Part shown: piece by piece, positions 1-11,159 of the stretch
Position numbering within the stretch: the stretch's first letter is position 1
Layout of the letters: every line of letters starts with the position of its first letter
NCBI GenBank assembly: GCA_037127255.1
Contig: JBANSL010000018.1
Location: 18,387,175-18,451,174 of the forward strand
Reading direction: 5' to 3'
DNA from: Persicaria tinctoria
Taxonomy: Eukaryota > Streptophyta > Magnoliopsida > Caryophyllales > Polygonaceae
DNA: 64,000 nt
Program-made: the position numbers and the translations under genes
The notes under the pieces: generated by a model
What the model was told of the DNA's origin: nothing
Seen by the model: only the letters and a program-made list of their open reading frames with translations
The model's database searches: none

Positions 1-998
1 TCTAAATATTTGAAATAGGAAAATTGTTGGAGTTAAAGCAAAAGTAGTTTAAAGAATAAGTATTTTGTTCCTCCGTTTTGTAGAAATTTTAGGAAAGCTA
101 TTGGAGATGGTTATAGAATTAATTCCAAAAAAAAAATTCATAATTTATTTATTATTAAAAAAATTCATAAATTTTTTTATTATAAAAAAAATTAATAATA
201 TTTTTTAAAGCAACCAGTGTCGTATATATGGCACTCCAAATACAAAACTATTAAGATGTAATGTATCATAATTGGGGCATTTGATTCCAATTTACTACAG
301 TGTAATTCAATATAATTTAGGTTTTATAAAATCGAATATAACTTCACTTTTATGGCAGATCAAAGAGCATTTAAAGTAAAAAGAATTAATATTCTATTGT
401 GTTGAACGCAAGTAAACGGGTCAATATATAAAGGTCTTTTGTCTCGTAGGAAATTATTAAAAGAAAAAAAAAGGAAGCCGATAATTGTAATTTTAAAAAT
501 CTAAAAGCTTATAGGATAATAATTCGATTTTGCGGAAAGCGACATATTTAGTACACGAAAAAATAAATAAATAAAATATTGGGATTGAAAAGCTAATTGG
601 TTAGGTTTGGCAAGAAATTAACATATCATTGGATAATGGCGGGGTTTGGATTATGATCCCACTTGCATCTTCACACATTAATGGTTTCGATTATGATCCC
701 ACTTGCATCTTCACACATTAATTTGGTCCTCATCATATATTGGAGATATATAGTGGCATAACTTAACAAGTTATTTTTATGTAAATTAATTGTATACACA
801 TTTTTGAGATATTTTATTTGTAGTGGTTATCTCTACATTTACATTTTTTTATATTTTTTTTCTTGACGTCGGACATCATCAAATAACACTCTAGCTCAGT
901 ATTATTGATTTGATTGGTTAAATTAAACTTAATTTTATTTTATTTATTAATAACTCGGGTGATTTCCAAGATCCCCAAACAAATTATTGTAGGAGAAA
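1..998. other. AT-rich spacer with a 40-bp tandem duplication
   Basis: No gene was seen. The stretch is AT-rich with many short A and T runs. At about 645-724 a 40-bp unit containing GATTATGATCCCACTTGC is repeated twice head to tail with only two or three differences near the junction, so the duplication is probably recent. Confidence 0.6.
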
Positions 999-1208
999 AT
1001 GAATGTCCGTGACAATCATCTCAATCTCCCAATGGTAGTGTCAGACACCAAAAATTGTCTTAATAACAGTGAGATTATCACCATACATCGCAAGCCCAAA
1101 TTTATAGCAGCCACAAGCGCCGAGTGGAGCGCCAAGGTTTCAACCATCAGCGGAGAGATAGAATTACGATGCGAAGAGCCAGAGAGGAGCGACATATGTT
1201 TTTCTTAA
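999..1208 (+). CDS. short open frame, unrecognised
   Basis: A 69-codon open frame starts with ATG and ends with TAA in otherwise AT-rich, stop-dense DNA. The local GC content is higher than the flanks, which is the only support for coding. The product shows no recognised domain, signal peptide or membrane segment. It may be a captured exon or a chance frame. No function is assigned. Confidence 0.15.
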   Translation: MNVRDNHLNLPMVVSDTKNCLNNSEIITIHRKPKFIAATSAEWSAKVSTISGEIELRCEEPERSDICFS

Positions 1209-1506
1209 TAGAGGGTATTATGTTACATAGTAAAAATGAAATTATGGAAGTGATATTTCTCAATTAATGTGGGATTGGATGAGAAAATTAAATGCGAAAA
1301 TGAAGTTTATCAACCATTAATTTAATTCGAAAATGAACTTCATTAAAAAATGTTGTTTTTTGATATACCAAATAACAATGAACTTCATTAGAAATGAGGA
1401 GTACATACGGTTATGGAAAATAACCATCTAAATACTAATTGATTCGGTAAGTTCGATCACACCATAGTCAAGAGAGGACTTTATATAAAATATCCATTTT
1501 TTAATA

Positions 1507-1806
1507 CATTTTTTAAAACAATTTCATACTTATTAATAATAATTATGAAATTATTAAAAAATTATTAAAAAGGATATTTTATGTAATTTCTATCATTCTG
1601 AAAAAGCATGTGTGGATAAGAAATACATATTCCCGTATATGAAATGTGACTTACTACATTTTTATAAACAATTTCATACTTATTAATAATAATTATGAAA
1701 TTGTTAAAAAATTATTAAAAGGGATATTTTATATAATTTTTATCATTTTGAAAAAGCATGTGTAGATAAGAAATACATATTCCTGTGTATGAAATGTGAC
1801 TTGTAC
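1507..1806. repeat. 150-bp tandem duplication with internal hairpin
   Basis: Two head-to-tail copies, about 1507-1656 and 1657-1806, differ at only a few positions. Each contains the short inverted repeat ATTTCAT...ATGAAAT around 1521-1551 and 1671-1701, so each unit can fold. The repeat directly precedes an LTR-like segment. Confidence 0.8.
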
Positions 1807-1814
1807 TAATTCAT

Positions 1815-3060
1815 CTGTAATGTACTCATGTATTAGTTAGGGTATAAATATATTCTAAGACCCAAGTAATCATCATTAATGAATCAAATGAAATCCAATT
1901 ATCTCTTTTCTCCTTATCTTACTCTCTATCTTCCTTTACTTTTCCACTTTACTGCTTACGTCTTCTTCCTCCAAACTCCTTCCTCTATCTTTGAACTCAT
2001 CTTCTTCCCTTAATTTTACCCTAATCTCTCATTTCTCCCTTTCAATCTCTTATTCCCAATCCCAACCAAGGACATAACAAATTGGTATTTAGAGTCAGGT
2101 TACTTCCGCATTGATCTCAAAACCACCTGAATTTTTTTTCCTCGAAGAGCAAAAATGGTGATTGATGAATGGTATCAACAATTTCGCGAGGAAAATCAAT
2201 GGCGAATGATGGAGTATAGGTGAGCGACGGAGCAATGGGTCACTTTGGTGAAGAGGACTACGAAGGCGATTACATAAAAGATCACAAGAATAAACCCAAT
2301 CGGAGACCAACCAACCTTCGAAATTCTGCGCGAGTTGATTCGAGGGATGATGCCGAAAGAGACGACTCCTTCGGTGGATCAAGGCCATCCGATAGAGGAC
2401 TCGAAGGCGAACCGCAACAATGACTTCGCCCTTAAAATCAAAGAGGGTCCTGAACTGGCCCAGGAAATTGAATTCGAATATTTTCTAGAGACTTCTATAT
2501 CATCACTCTAGGCAAGAGTCGGTTGATGGAAATGACGTAGACAATGTCTTGCTTGAAGATCGCTCCTTCGATTTGGGCAAAGACTTGCTAGAATTCATAG
2601 TTGATGTTCCGCAAGAGCTTATACGAGTCAAAGAAATTGTACATCCAATTAAGGATATGATCCGACTGGAAAGCAGTGAGATTTCGAATGATATTCTAGT
2701 CCAATCCATTTCTTAATAGGATGATGATAATCATTTGATCCATGTAACTCTCAATTGAGAGTCGAACCTTGCTCTGATACCAATTTGTTATGTTCCAATT
2801 GGGATTTATGAGATTGGAAGGGAGAAAGGAGAGATTATAGAAGAATATGATGAATTAAGGATAGAGAGGTTAGGGTTTAGATGAGTTCAGAGAAAGAACA
2901 GGAAAACGAAAAAGAAAGGAAGAGAGAGGGTAAGGATTAAGGGAGAAAAGAGATAATTTGATCGATTATTTCATCGATGATTCTCAAATACAACTAACAA
3001 GAGTATTTCATATCCATACACATATAAACTTCTAATACCTATACATGACATCATCAATAT
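1815..3060. mobile_element. LTR retrotransposon remnant with LTRs in inverted orientation
   Basis: A pyrimidine-rich LTR-like segment on the plus strand (about 1815-2079) ends in ACATAACA and is followed by a degraded primer-binding site, TTGGTATTTAGAGTC. A related segment on the minus strand (about 2786-3060) also ends in ACATAACA and is followed on the minus strand by an intact site, TTGGTATCAGAGC (2771-2783). The two LTRs share many blocks, such as ATTATCTCTTTTCTCC. They therefore face each other around a 0.7-kb interior with gag-like scraps: an open start MVIDEWYQQF near 2155 and about 70 codons open on the plus strand at 2495-2715. No reverse transcriptase remains. Orientation is read directly. 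The family is not assigned. Confidence 0.6.
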
Positions 3061-3437
3061 ATCTCTTACTCATAAAAACTCAAATAGACGATGACCTTTT
3101 TACCAATTTGATATTCGTACGACTAAAATAACATTTAATTAGTGTATGATTGACATTTTTACTTGAAAAGAGTTTACTTCTCTCTGCCTTTTCCAATCGG
3201 GGATTTTTTATAACTAACATCTGTCTTTTGAGACCTACTAAATCGTGTATTATGGCGACCGGGCAACAGTCAGTAGCTGATGAGAGGGATGCCTTTTCTC
3301 GAGTGGAAGAGGAGTGGGAGTCAAGAAAGTGAACGTCGGAGAATATCTAGTTTGAAATCCCATAAATAAATACCTGTAGTATTAATTTTCAGAGTATATG
3401 GACATTATTTCAGATTGAGAAGTCAGTATAAACTAGG
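3061..3437. other. intergenic remnant, no clear gene
   Basis: Mostly AT-rich. A short open stretch around 3253-3332 reads on the plus strand as an unrecognised 26-residue peptide beginning MATGQQSVADE. It is probably a scrap of mobile DNA. Confidence 0.3.
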
Positions 3438-4051
3438 TGTTCGACCCAGGGTTTCAATCTTCGAATAACTCGCAACTAACTCAAACAAACGAAATGAAAA
3501 AAGAACAAGAAAGAACACACAAGGCTTTGTTTACGCGGTTCGGTTTTCCTACATCCGCGAAACCTCATAAGGGGAGGTCCATCCAATCCACTAAGCATCC
3601 AAAGGTTCAGAAACAGGTTACAGAGGTTTTAGATGCACCAACACAAAGACACGATTCTATCTAAACAATGACAAAGAAGATAAACGAGGAATAAGGTTAG
3701 AGATCGTCCGTGAAGGACACCGAGAAATCTCAGGGGAGATTTCTCAAAATAGAACCCTCCATTCAGCTTCTTCTTCGTCAATCGAGCAGGTACTCAGGTA
3801 GCATCAACCCAGAAGAGCAACCATGCAGAGAATCGTCGGCGTCGGGCAACTTCTTCAAACCAAACCCTAGTTTTTCTCTCAAACCCTATCCCAGAGGCCC
3901 CTTGGCTTACCAGAGAGGATGAGCGCGACACTAAAGTCCTCAAAGGAAGCCCGAAGAGAGCTTATATAGGTCTAGGGTCACAACATTCGAAATCCAACTA
4001 AGAGAGATGGGCTGAGAGTTGGACCGAATGGAACTGGCCCAAATCATTACA
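3438..4051 (-). mobile_element. 3' LTR of a minus-strand LTR retrotransposon
   Basis: On the minus strand the segment begins TGTAATG (4051) and ends TCGAACA (3438), giving TG...CA ends. It is preceded by a polypurine tract reading TTGGCGGGAG. It contains a TATA box (CTATATAAG, about 3963-3971) and a GGTAAGCC splice-like site typical of LTR leaders. The adjacent 4052-4620 segment would be the 3' internal end of the element. The other LTR and the pol region were not found, so the copy is truncated. It resembles copia LTRs, but the superfamily is uncertain. Confidence 0.6.
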
Positions 4052-4620
4052 CACTCCCGCCAACAAATATTCAAACATAAGAACATAACCAACACTTAGG
4101 CAAATATACCACATAGCTTCACCTTATGAGTCAAGGCTAGTCATTTGTCCCTAACATATCCGGTCAAACCATGAGTTCAATGAGCTTTTCCTTGTCCATA
4201 ACAATGGCTCGGATATTTTGAATCACAAGTGAACCTGTCCTAATACTAGTGCATCATACAAACCAAATAAACCAATGCTTCTAGTTTAACATATTACAAG
4301 GATTAATCAAAACATAACACTAGGCTAATACGGAGTACAGAGTAACTCCTTTAATTTAATAGTGACCTATTAAATGAAACAAACTTTACATTTAACGATA
4401 TTTTGATAAGTGTATAGCAGCCTTTGGACAATGACCTGCCAAGTTGATTCAATTTCTCTGTCGATACAAAGAAGAGTCTTCAAATCTTTCCGTCTAATTA
4501 ATTAAGCTATCTACTCTCCTACGTAGTAACCTAGCTAGTATATGCTTTACACTTGCATTCAATGAATCTCTTTACTCAATCGTACGTTTTTAATTGTTAA
4601 TATGCTTTTAACTTTAATCC
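4052..4620 (-). mobile_element. probable 3' internal remnant of the LTR element
   Basis: This segment lies on the internal side of the polypurine tract next to the 3438-4051 LTR. No open frame or conserved residue pattern was found. It grades into AT-rich DNA and ends where a SINE/LINE copy is inserted at 4631. Confidence 0.35.
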
Positions 4621-6274
4621 TAGACTCTTGTTTTTTTTTGATAAGGTAAAGATTCGGGTGGTGATTAGCCTATTCGAGAGCATTTCGAAGGATGAGATCA
4701 CGAAGATCTGAGAAGGGTCGGGAGTCAGACAAGTCTGACACCCCGAAGGCCGACGAATCGGCAAACAACATACAAAAATACAAAAGGTGCAGACACATGC
4801 AAACGCACTCTACAAAGACAAAATTACAAAGGAGACACTACTAGAATTGTCTTTATAGACGTCGGTTAAAAACCGATGTAAAACAAAAAAAAATTCGACG
4901 TGTTAGTGGGTGGTGTTAAAGATCCCAACTTTACCACATCGGTTTATAACCGATGTCTATAATGATTTATAACATCGTTTCTCTTTGTAATACCGACTTA
5001 AATGCATGAATATAAATACATTTTGATAGATTCACCTAATGTTAAACCCTATTATTTTGCATTTCTAGTTATCTAAAGATATGTAGACCAATACAAAAGT
5101 TCACATTAACATCAATATTTTTTTTCCAAAAACAATGTTGTAATATTTATTTACATCAGTTATATGTGGTTCATTTCATTTTTATTAACTTTCCCTTTGT
5201 ATTTTGTCTTGTTATTTCGTTTAAAAAATAGTATACAACATTCCATATTTATAAAGACAATGTTATATGTATATATTTAAATCGGTATATTTGAAAGAAA
5301 TGATGTCTAAAAAGATTATAACGTCGTTTTCTTTATCTATACCAATGTATAATTTCTCAAAAGACATCAGTTTTATTTTTTATTCTGTTGTGTTTCAATG
5401 CATTTTTAAATCGCTTTTTATTGTATTAAATGATGTGTCATTTTGCATTTGTATCAATTAATCGGTTACTTCTCAAATAATCAAAATAGGATCAAATCCA
5501 TGATACATTATCCAAAATAGTCAAACACATATAATAAGGTGAAATACATCAATAATCGAATTATAAAGCAGATGTTCTCATGATGTCCCGATACATACAT
5601 GTAACATTGTCTTTCTACATATTCAATTAGATGCCTATATCCCTGTTCAGGAGGGATACGATGTGGCTAGTATCCATGTTCAAGAGCAATAAATCAAGTT
5701 GCCTTTTGTCTCCTCTTCCATGTCTTGTTTCTATACCATCACTATCTAGCAAAGACAAAAAATAAATTGACAGATGCAGACTTTATCTCATGATAGGAAA
5801 TAACTCAAGAAACTTCAGTTGGCCATTTAAATATCTTGATTCATCCAGGTCCTTCTCACCATTCACAACATACCGATCAACTTATAGATAGAAATATTAG
5901 ACTCAGCACAAGTATACAACAAGATAAGAGGAAATGAGGTCAAACTGAAGGAAAGAAGAGAGAAAACATTAATAAGTTATATAACTTTCTCAAGTCAATA
6001 CCAACGTTGATTTATACTTGAAGAATCAATTAAAAGGACATTAGAATGTTCACACCAATCAATCACACAACAAAAAAAAAAGATCAGTAAAGCAAGATAG
6101 CACCCAGAGATATTCAGAGTAACATACCCACATTCCTCATGCAGCCAGGTGGTCAGGCTGATTCATTCTGAATGTGTACGCCTATTAACGATAAAGATAG
6201 CATCAGGGAAAGACCGAATGGAGAAAACTTGCATGCTGTTGCATTCCTTAAAAGATATTATCCAGATTACTTAC

Positions 6275-6839
6275 TCAAAGGACCAAATATGACCAAGAAT
6301 GACAGCAATCAGCTGCAGGCCAAACAGAAAATATTGAGCATCAGCTTGTGAATATAACAAATAGAAACAATAACAAAAGTCTATAATGTTTATACAAGAC
6401 AAATGTCATTTTCTTCATTCCACGGGCACATCCGCTGAATATTTTTACCTGAAGGGTGTAAAGACCCGACTCAAGTTTTCGATTGTACTTCTCCTCCTCG
6501 TCCATCTGCATGGTAGCAGTAAAATCCTAAATACTCAATCAAAACAGAATCATCAAACACATTATGGATCTTGTCAATAAAATAACCTCAAAATCGTCCA
6601 GTTCAAGTTGCTCCATCCGCTCAGTCTCTTCTTTTACTCGATCTGAATATCTAGAGATCATTGTTTGTGAGTTGGCATCTCTGAATAAAAAAGCATGAAC
6701 ACATGAAAACATTGATAGTTCTGGTAATATAAAATCAATTACCTTACATAAAGTTCCATAAGCCTGTCTATTTTCTCACACTCATTTTCTACAAATTTGC
6801 TCAGCACCCTTTCTCTTCTAGAGGCCCTCAAAATCCCAG
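6275..6839 (-). pseudogene. captured CTNNBL1-like (beta-catenin-like protein 1) exons
   Basis: Four consecutive exons with plausible GT-AG borders lie on the minus strand: 6839-6743, 6650-6587, 6505-6449 and 6312-6275. They read GILRASRRERVLSKF then ENECEKIDRLMELYV; YSDRVKEETERMEQLELDDFE in two halves; MDEEEKYNRKLESGLYTLQ; and LIAVILGHIWSFE. This is the C-terminal part of plant CTNNBL1, an armadillo-like spliceosome-associated protein, recognised from memory of the family. The upstream armadillo repeats and the last exons are absent, so no full protein can be made. Intron lengths look normal, so genomic DNA rather than a processed transcript was captured. A fifth, degraded exon may lie near 6130-6200. 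Confidence 0.8.
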
Positions 6840-7372
6840 CTAAGCAAGGTCCAAATAGCATGCCATGAAACAGTTAAAAGAGAACAAATAAATGAAATAA
6901 CAGATAAGAAAGCACAATGGTGTTGGAGTAGGTAAACAAAAAAGAAGAAATAGAATGGACATAAGAGATATGCTATTCACAATCTTTCTCAAGTCCAGCA
7001 TATGACAATACCTCTGAAAAGAAGACGCTATACACAATCTTCTATTCCTCTATAAGTCCAAAATATGACATTACCCTTGGGTTTAAAAAACATGAAAGAA
7101 CAAGAAGATAAAAAACCACATGAAAATGACAATATCATACTGTGTAAATAAGTATTGACAAATTGACATAAGCATTTTGAATGGGAGTCAAATCTTCTTT
7201 TAACCATCATTTAATTATTTGAGAACTATGATTAATAAATTGGAATGATCTTGTGATGATTTGTCTTGAATATGACAGTTAACTATCATATTCAAGACAA
7301 ATCATCACAAGATCAGAATGATGCACATATGAACCATGAGTATAACAAAGAAACATAGCTTTACAGCTGCAT

Positions 7373-7560
7373 GAGCAAAGCGCCTCAGAACTGCCATCTT
7401 CGTTATGAAGGAGAATCTAGGACTAAATAGATGAAACTACAACAAATTGATAGCCAAAAGATCATGTATTATAGCTATATCAATAAGATTGAACCTGGAA
7501 TCCTGCAGCAATCGACGACCCATCTGAATACTCATTCAGATTCTTAGTCAGGTCATACTA
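7373..7560 (-). pseudogene. unidentified exon-like pieces inside the CACTA element
   Basis: Two short open stretches on the minus strand lie between the RRP15-like and CTNNBL1-like exons. One near 7503-7555 reads YDLTKNLNEYSDGSSIAAGF followed by a GT, and one near 7373-7405 reads MAVLRRFAHAAVK. They may come from a third captured gene or be unspliced filler. Neither is recognised. Confidence 0.25.
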
Positions 7561-7812
7561 GTTTTTATATATCAAACAAATGAGACCAAGACATCAAGCT
7601 GACACTCAACTAAAACTCTTAATATTTGCAGTTTGTAAGGGAGTGAGGCTACTAAATAAAAGAAATAACTCGTCACCTTTTCCAGTGTATCAGTAAAATT
7701 AAATAATTTCTGATATAGGGTGTTATCATGGCCATTAACTTTTCATTTCGAGGGTATGGGATTATGACTCCTAAAAGAAAGACTAAAAGACAGATGCAGT
7801 CTCATTATGTAC

Positions 7813-8169
7813 CTTTAGCATCTTTAGCTCTTGCAGGATCAATCCCTTTCTAAGCATTTTGGGCCTTGTTGACCTGGAAAAAGAGCAAATCAGGTGAGGT
7901 TGAGAAGAAGAAATATTGAGCATGTAGACTTATTCTATATCAAAAGGGTCTTACAACATTAAACAACTTGACCACTAAATGCTGATTAGCATCTATCAAA
8001 ACCAAAAAAAAAAAAAGTGCTACTTATAGAGACAAAATTAAAATCAATAAGATTAGCTTTGATTGAATATAGGCATAAAACATTATACCTCCTTTAGTTG
8101 CAACACCTATCAGAAACTTCTCATGAGCATTTAAATAATTGGCAGGCTTCACATGCCCCTTTCCGCAAC
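7813..8169 (-). pseudogene. captured RRP15-like exons
   Basis: Three exons in correct phase lie on the minus strand: 8169-8099, a 20-nt exon at 7974-7955, and 7873-7813. They read GHVKPANYLNAHEKFLIGVA, then VVKLFNV, then VNKAQNA-stop-KGIDPARAKDAK. This resembles plant RRP15-like proteins of 60S ribosome assembly; the family is recalled, not searched. A TAG stop replaces what is usually a glutamine codon after NA, a C-to-T change. Exon-like pieces at 8500-8560 and 9408-9528 could belong to the same transcript. The copy is not expected to make a functional protein. Confidence 0.65.
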
Positions 8170-9408
8170 CTAATAATTTTGGGCATTAAAAATCAAATGC
8201 AGAATGACAATAAGAAAGCACAGATAGGGTATTCAAGTAAGCTCTGACATGAATTCTCAAACTAAAGCAAGCCAAAGCAAAGGATGAAGTGATACTAGCT
8301 AAAGCACAAGCCAAAGCAAATGATGAAGTGATAAGTGATATTGTTTACCTGGATGAGCTGATTATGTGGCCATACAAAGAGGAGATTCCTTCTACACAAG
8401 CACATAAAACCTTTCTTCAAATTTGAAAACCAGTAATTATAATCTATTACTAATAACAACAACAAACTGACCTTCAATCCAATGTAGGACAAGAACAAAA
8501 ACTCTTACCTTTTAGCTTTTGGTCTCATTGTGGTTCCTTGGATACGTGTCTTCATTTGAGATCTGAAACATCCGATTTCCAAAAAGAATTAACATCAATG
8601 AGACTCCTAAAGGTAATAAATTCAGTAATTAGTTATTCGTTAGAAAATATGAGAAGATGTTGTGACAAAAATCGATCAATTGCTATATATGTATATAATA
8701 TATATCAATAAAAGATGATTAAAAGCATATCTCATTAGTAATTAGGACACAATTATGAGTTCTAGGGTATCTTCTAAAAACTAGAGAAATCTTCTTTCCT
8801 TGGGAAACTAGAAAGTTAAGTTTCAACTTTAGCTATATGCTCCTTAGAATCTCAATTATGTTTTTTCTTTTAATTCATCCATCTGAACTAAGTTTTTCCT
8901 AACATAATACTCGTGTTCCTAACATAATACTAAAACTTGAGGAAACACAGTGTAAAAGAATCATGGAGGAATTTTTGAAATCAACAATGAAATTAAACTC
9001 GAATGAGACAAACTAAAAGTGTACAAAACAGAAAAGGTATTAAGTAGAAGAATGTTAACCATGGGGGAAACATATCGAGAAGGAGAACAAACACTAGATG
9101 AACGCCTTCAATCTTTTTCCATTAATGCCTTTCTCGATCTATCAATTGGATGAAAAACCCTAGAATTAGTACGTTCCTTATACTTTCTATCTTGTATGTA
9201 CAGATGGACTGACATAGGGTCCGCAAAGAAGATGAGAAGCCATAGATATAGAAATAGAAACATGCCAAGATCCGAGAAATAGATCTAGAGTTTGGAATTG
9301 GAGACGATTAGTAGAGAGAAAGGGAGAAAGAGAGATGGGGGAGATTGATGTTTAGGGTTCGTCAATAGATCTAGAGAGAGAGGGATGGATGGAAGAAGAA
9401 GAACGTAC

Positions 9409-9528
9409 CTCTAGGACCCATGGCGGAGGAGCCACCAGGACAACCGTCGAGAGGGCTAAGCTTATCGGTGAGCACCCTTGAGAATCGCCGAAATCGCCGA
9501 GGGCTAAGCGCTTCTCACTTTCCTCCAT
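9409..9528 (-). CDS. possible first exon of the transcript inside the CACTA element
   Basis: On the minus strand an ATG at 9528 opens about 40 codons (MEESEKRLALGDFGDSQGCS...) ending at a plausible donor (GTACGT) near 9408. It is GC-rich compared with the surrounding DNA and lies upstream of the captured RRP15-like exons in the same direction. It could be the 5' exon of a chimeric transcript. The protein is not recognised, and the start and splice calls are predictions. Confidence 0.35.
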
Positions 9529-10147
9529 GGAAGAGATGACCTAAATGGAAAATGGGGAATTTGAGGATTTTTTTTTTTGTTTTAAGTGTTGGGAGATTTG
9601 GTTTTTTCTTTTAGGTGAAAATACAAATTTCAAAATAATTTGACAAGTGTTGGAGATCTAGCCCATTACCCGCTTTTATTATTTCATTTTGGCCAAGTGT
9701 TTTGAAGTTGATCTTTTTTACCGCTTAAAATTTTACATAATATTTTACGCGTTTTCGATTTTTTTTTAAAATGAAGTTTTAAAATTGTCCATTAAGTGAA
9801 GTCGATGTCTCTAATCTCAATAACATCAATAATTTTTAAACTGATGTTTTAATTATTTTTAACATCATGCGTTTTTCTGACCGATGTAAAAGACACGATG
9901 TCTATGAACAGAATTCTAGTAGTGAGAGCAACACCAAACTGGATGAGGTCGAAGACGGCGGACGAAGTCAAACTCTACTCTGAAACAGAACCGTAGGTCA
10001 GCGATACACCAGGATCCGATTAGGCTCTTGGTTTTTATTTAGCCTAACAAAATTACAATATACCAAATATTAATTTATTACTAGTAACCACTAAAGTGAA
10101 CATGCAATTTAAAAAAAAAGTAGTGGTATATTTCTCTCTCTAGGCAG

Positions 10148-10441
10148 AGGTTCTAAGTGAAACGAAAAAATACGGTGTAACGGTAAAACGAATAAAAATT
10201 ATGTTATATTCATATGAATATGGTATTATGTGGATATGAATATGTGAACATTACGGCGTGTCAATATGAATATGGTGTTATTCATTTTATATTATTTGAA
10301 TATAAATGATATTATATTCATATACCCATATTTACATCATATTCATAATCACACAACATAATAATCATATTTTCATATTCATATGATGTAATATTCGTTT
10401 GTTTCACCATTACACTGTATTATTCGTTTCATTAGAACTCT
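10148..10441. mobile_element. foldback (MITE-like) inverted repeat
   Basis: The two halves are imperfect inverted repeats of each other. The left end is GTTCTAAGTGAAACGAA and the right end is the complement of GTTCTAATGAAACGAA. The body is ATATTCATATGAATATGG-type DNA, so the whole 294 bp can fold on itself. No open frame was seen. A target duplication could not be fixed, so the superfamily is unassigned. Confidence 0.6.
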
Positions 10442-10510
10442 TCCCCATCAAATGAAACCCCTTTCATCTATGAAAGAAACATAAAAGATGCATATAGTCT
10501 GAATCCTTTC

Positions 10511-10533
10511 ATATATATATATATATATATATA
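10511..10533. repeat. (AT)n microsatellite
   Basis: About 11 AT units, bordering the left edge of the 10.53-13.07 kb module. Confidence 0.95.
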
Positions 10534-10739
10534 GATTGGGTCTAGTGTAAACATCCCTTAATGTGTTTTGTGTTAACAAATTACAACCATAGATTGAGGA
10601 AAAATGGATGGATGAGATTATTCCCCTTTTAATTAAATATATTATTAAAATAAAAAAACACCCACTAACTGGGTTCAATTAAGCGCGTGTTCTCACTAAC
10701 AAAATCACTTTTCTGGGAAACCTAAATAGGATAAAGAAG

Positions 10740-11025
10740 GATCGGGGAGAAAGCGATCTTCCACCAACTTCTTCTCCGACTCTCCAAAAAGGCGATTCCG
10801 GCGATAAGGATCCACCTGAACGGCGGCGGAGGCGGTGCGGGACCTATTTCCGGCTACCGTCGACGGCGTGGCTGTAAGTATAATCGCCGACTACTGGAGG
10901 GGGCGCAAGTATTTCCGGCGCAACTGTTTCAACCGGTGAATAGAGCAGGGGTTCAAGCAACCGTCGACTTCGACAGTAGATCTGAAGCTTCAATCGAATA
11001 CTCCCGTTGCTAATCAACATGGGTA
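10740..11025 (+). other. GC-rich exon-like block
   Basis: This block is much richer in GC than its surroundings, with CGGCGG and CGTCGAC runs, and ends near an ATGGGTAAG that could be a start plus splice donor (about 11018-11026). It resembles a leader and first exon, perhaps captured. No protein domain could be read. Confidence 0.3.
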
Positions 11026-11159
11026 AGTTCCCATCTTGCTTGTTGAGTATTTAATTCGTTGATTGAGTTGGGTTAGGGTTTGAAGAAAACAGTTGAGGAA
11101 AGGGTAAAGGAAAGGGGATAACACTAAATTTCGACAGCGTAGATGTGAAAGGGGATTTT

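Larger units (their letters stand above)
4836..9924. mobile_element. CACTA transposon carrying captured gene fragments
   Basis: Perfect 13-bp terminal inverted repeats are CACTACTAGAATT at 4836-4848 and AATTCTAGTAGTG at 9912-9924. The 3-bp duplication AGA flanks it (4833-4835 and 9925-9927), as expected for the CACTA (En/Spm) superfamily. Subterminal DNA holds copies of ACATCGG/CCGATGT-type motifs, for example CGGTTAAAAACCG near 4862 and CGGTTTATAACCG near 4941. No tnpA or tnpD transposase was recognised, so it is probably non-autonomous. The interior holds exon series in one orientation (minus) from at least two host genes, annotated separately. It is inserted in a SINE/LINE copy, so it is younger than that copy. 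Confidence 0.92.
4631..10020 (-). mobile_element. SINE/LINE 3' end copy, split by a CACTA element
   Basis: Two pieces, 4631-4835 and 9928-10020, total about 298 bp and become continuous when the CACTA element is removed. The left edge is an oligo-T followed by GATAAGG, the reverse complement of a CCTTATC-polyA tail. The copies TAGACTCTTG (4621-4630) and TAGGCTCTTG (10021-10030) are a 9/10 match and look like the target duplication. The tail matches the 13121-13450 copy, including paired GCCGAC/GTCGGC-type motifs. It is either a SINE or a 5'-truncated LINE. No coding was seen. Confidence 0.65.
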
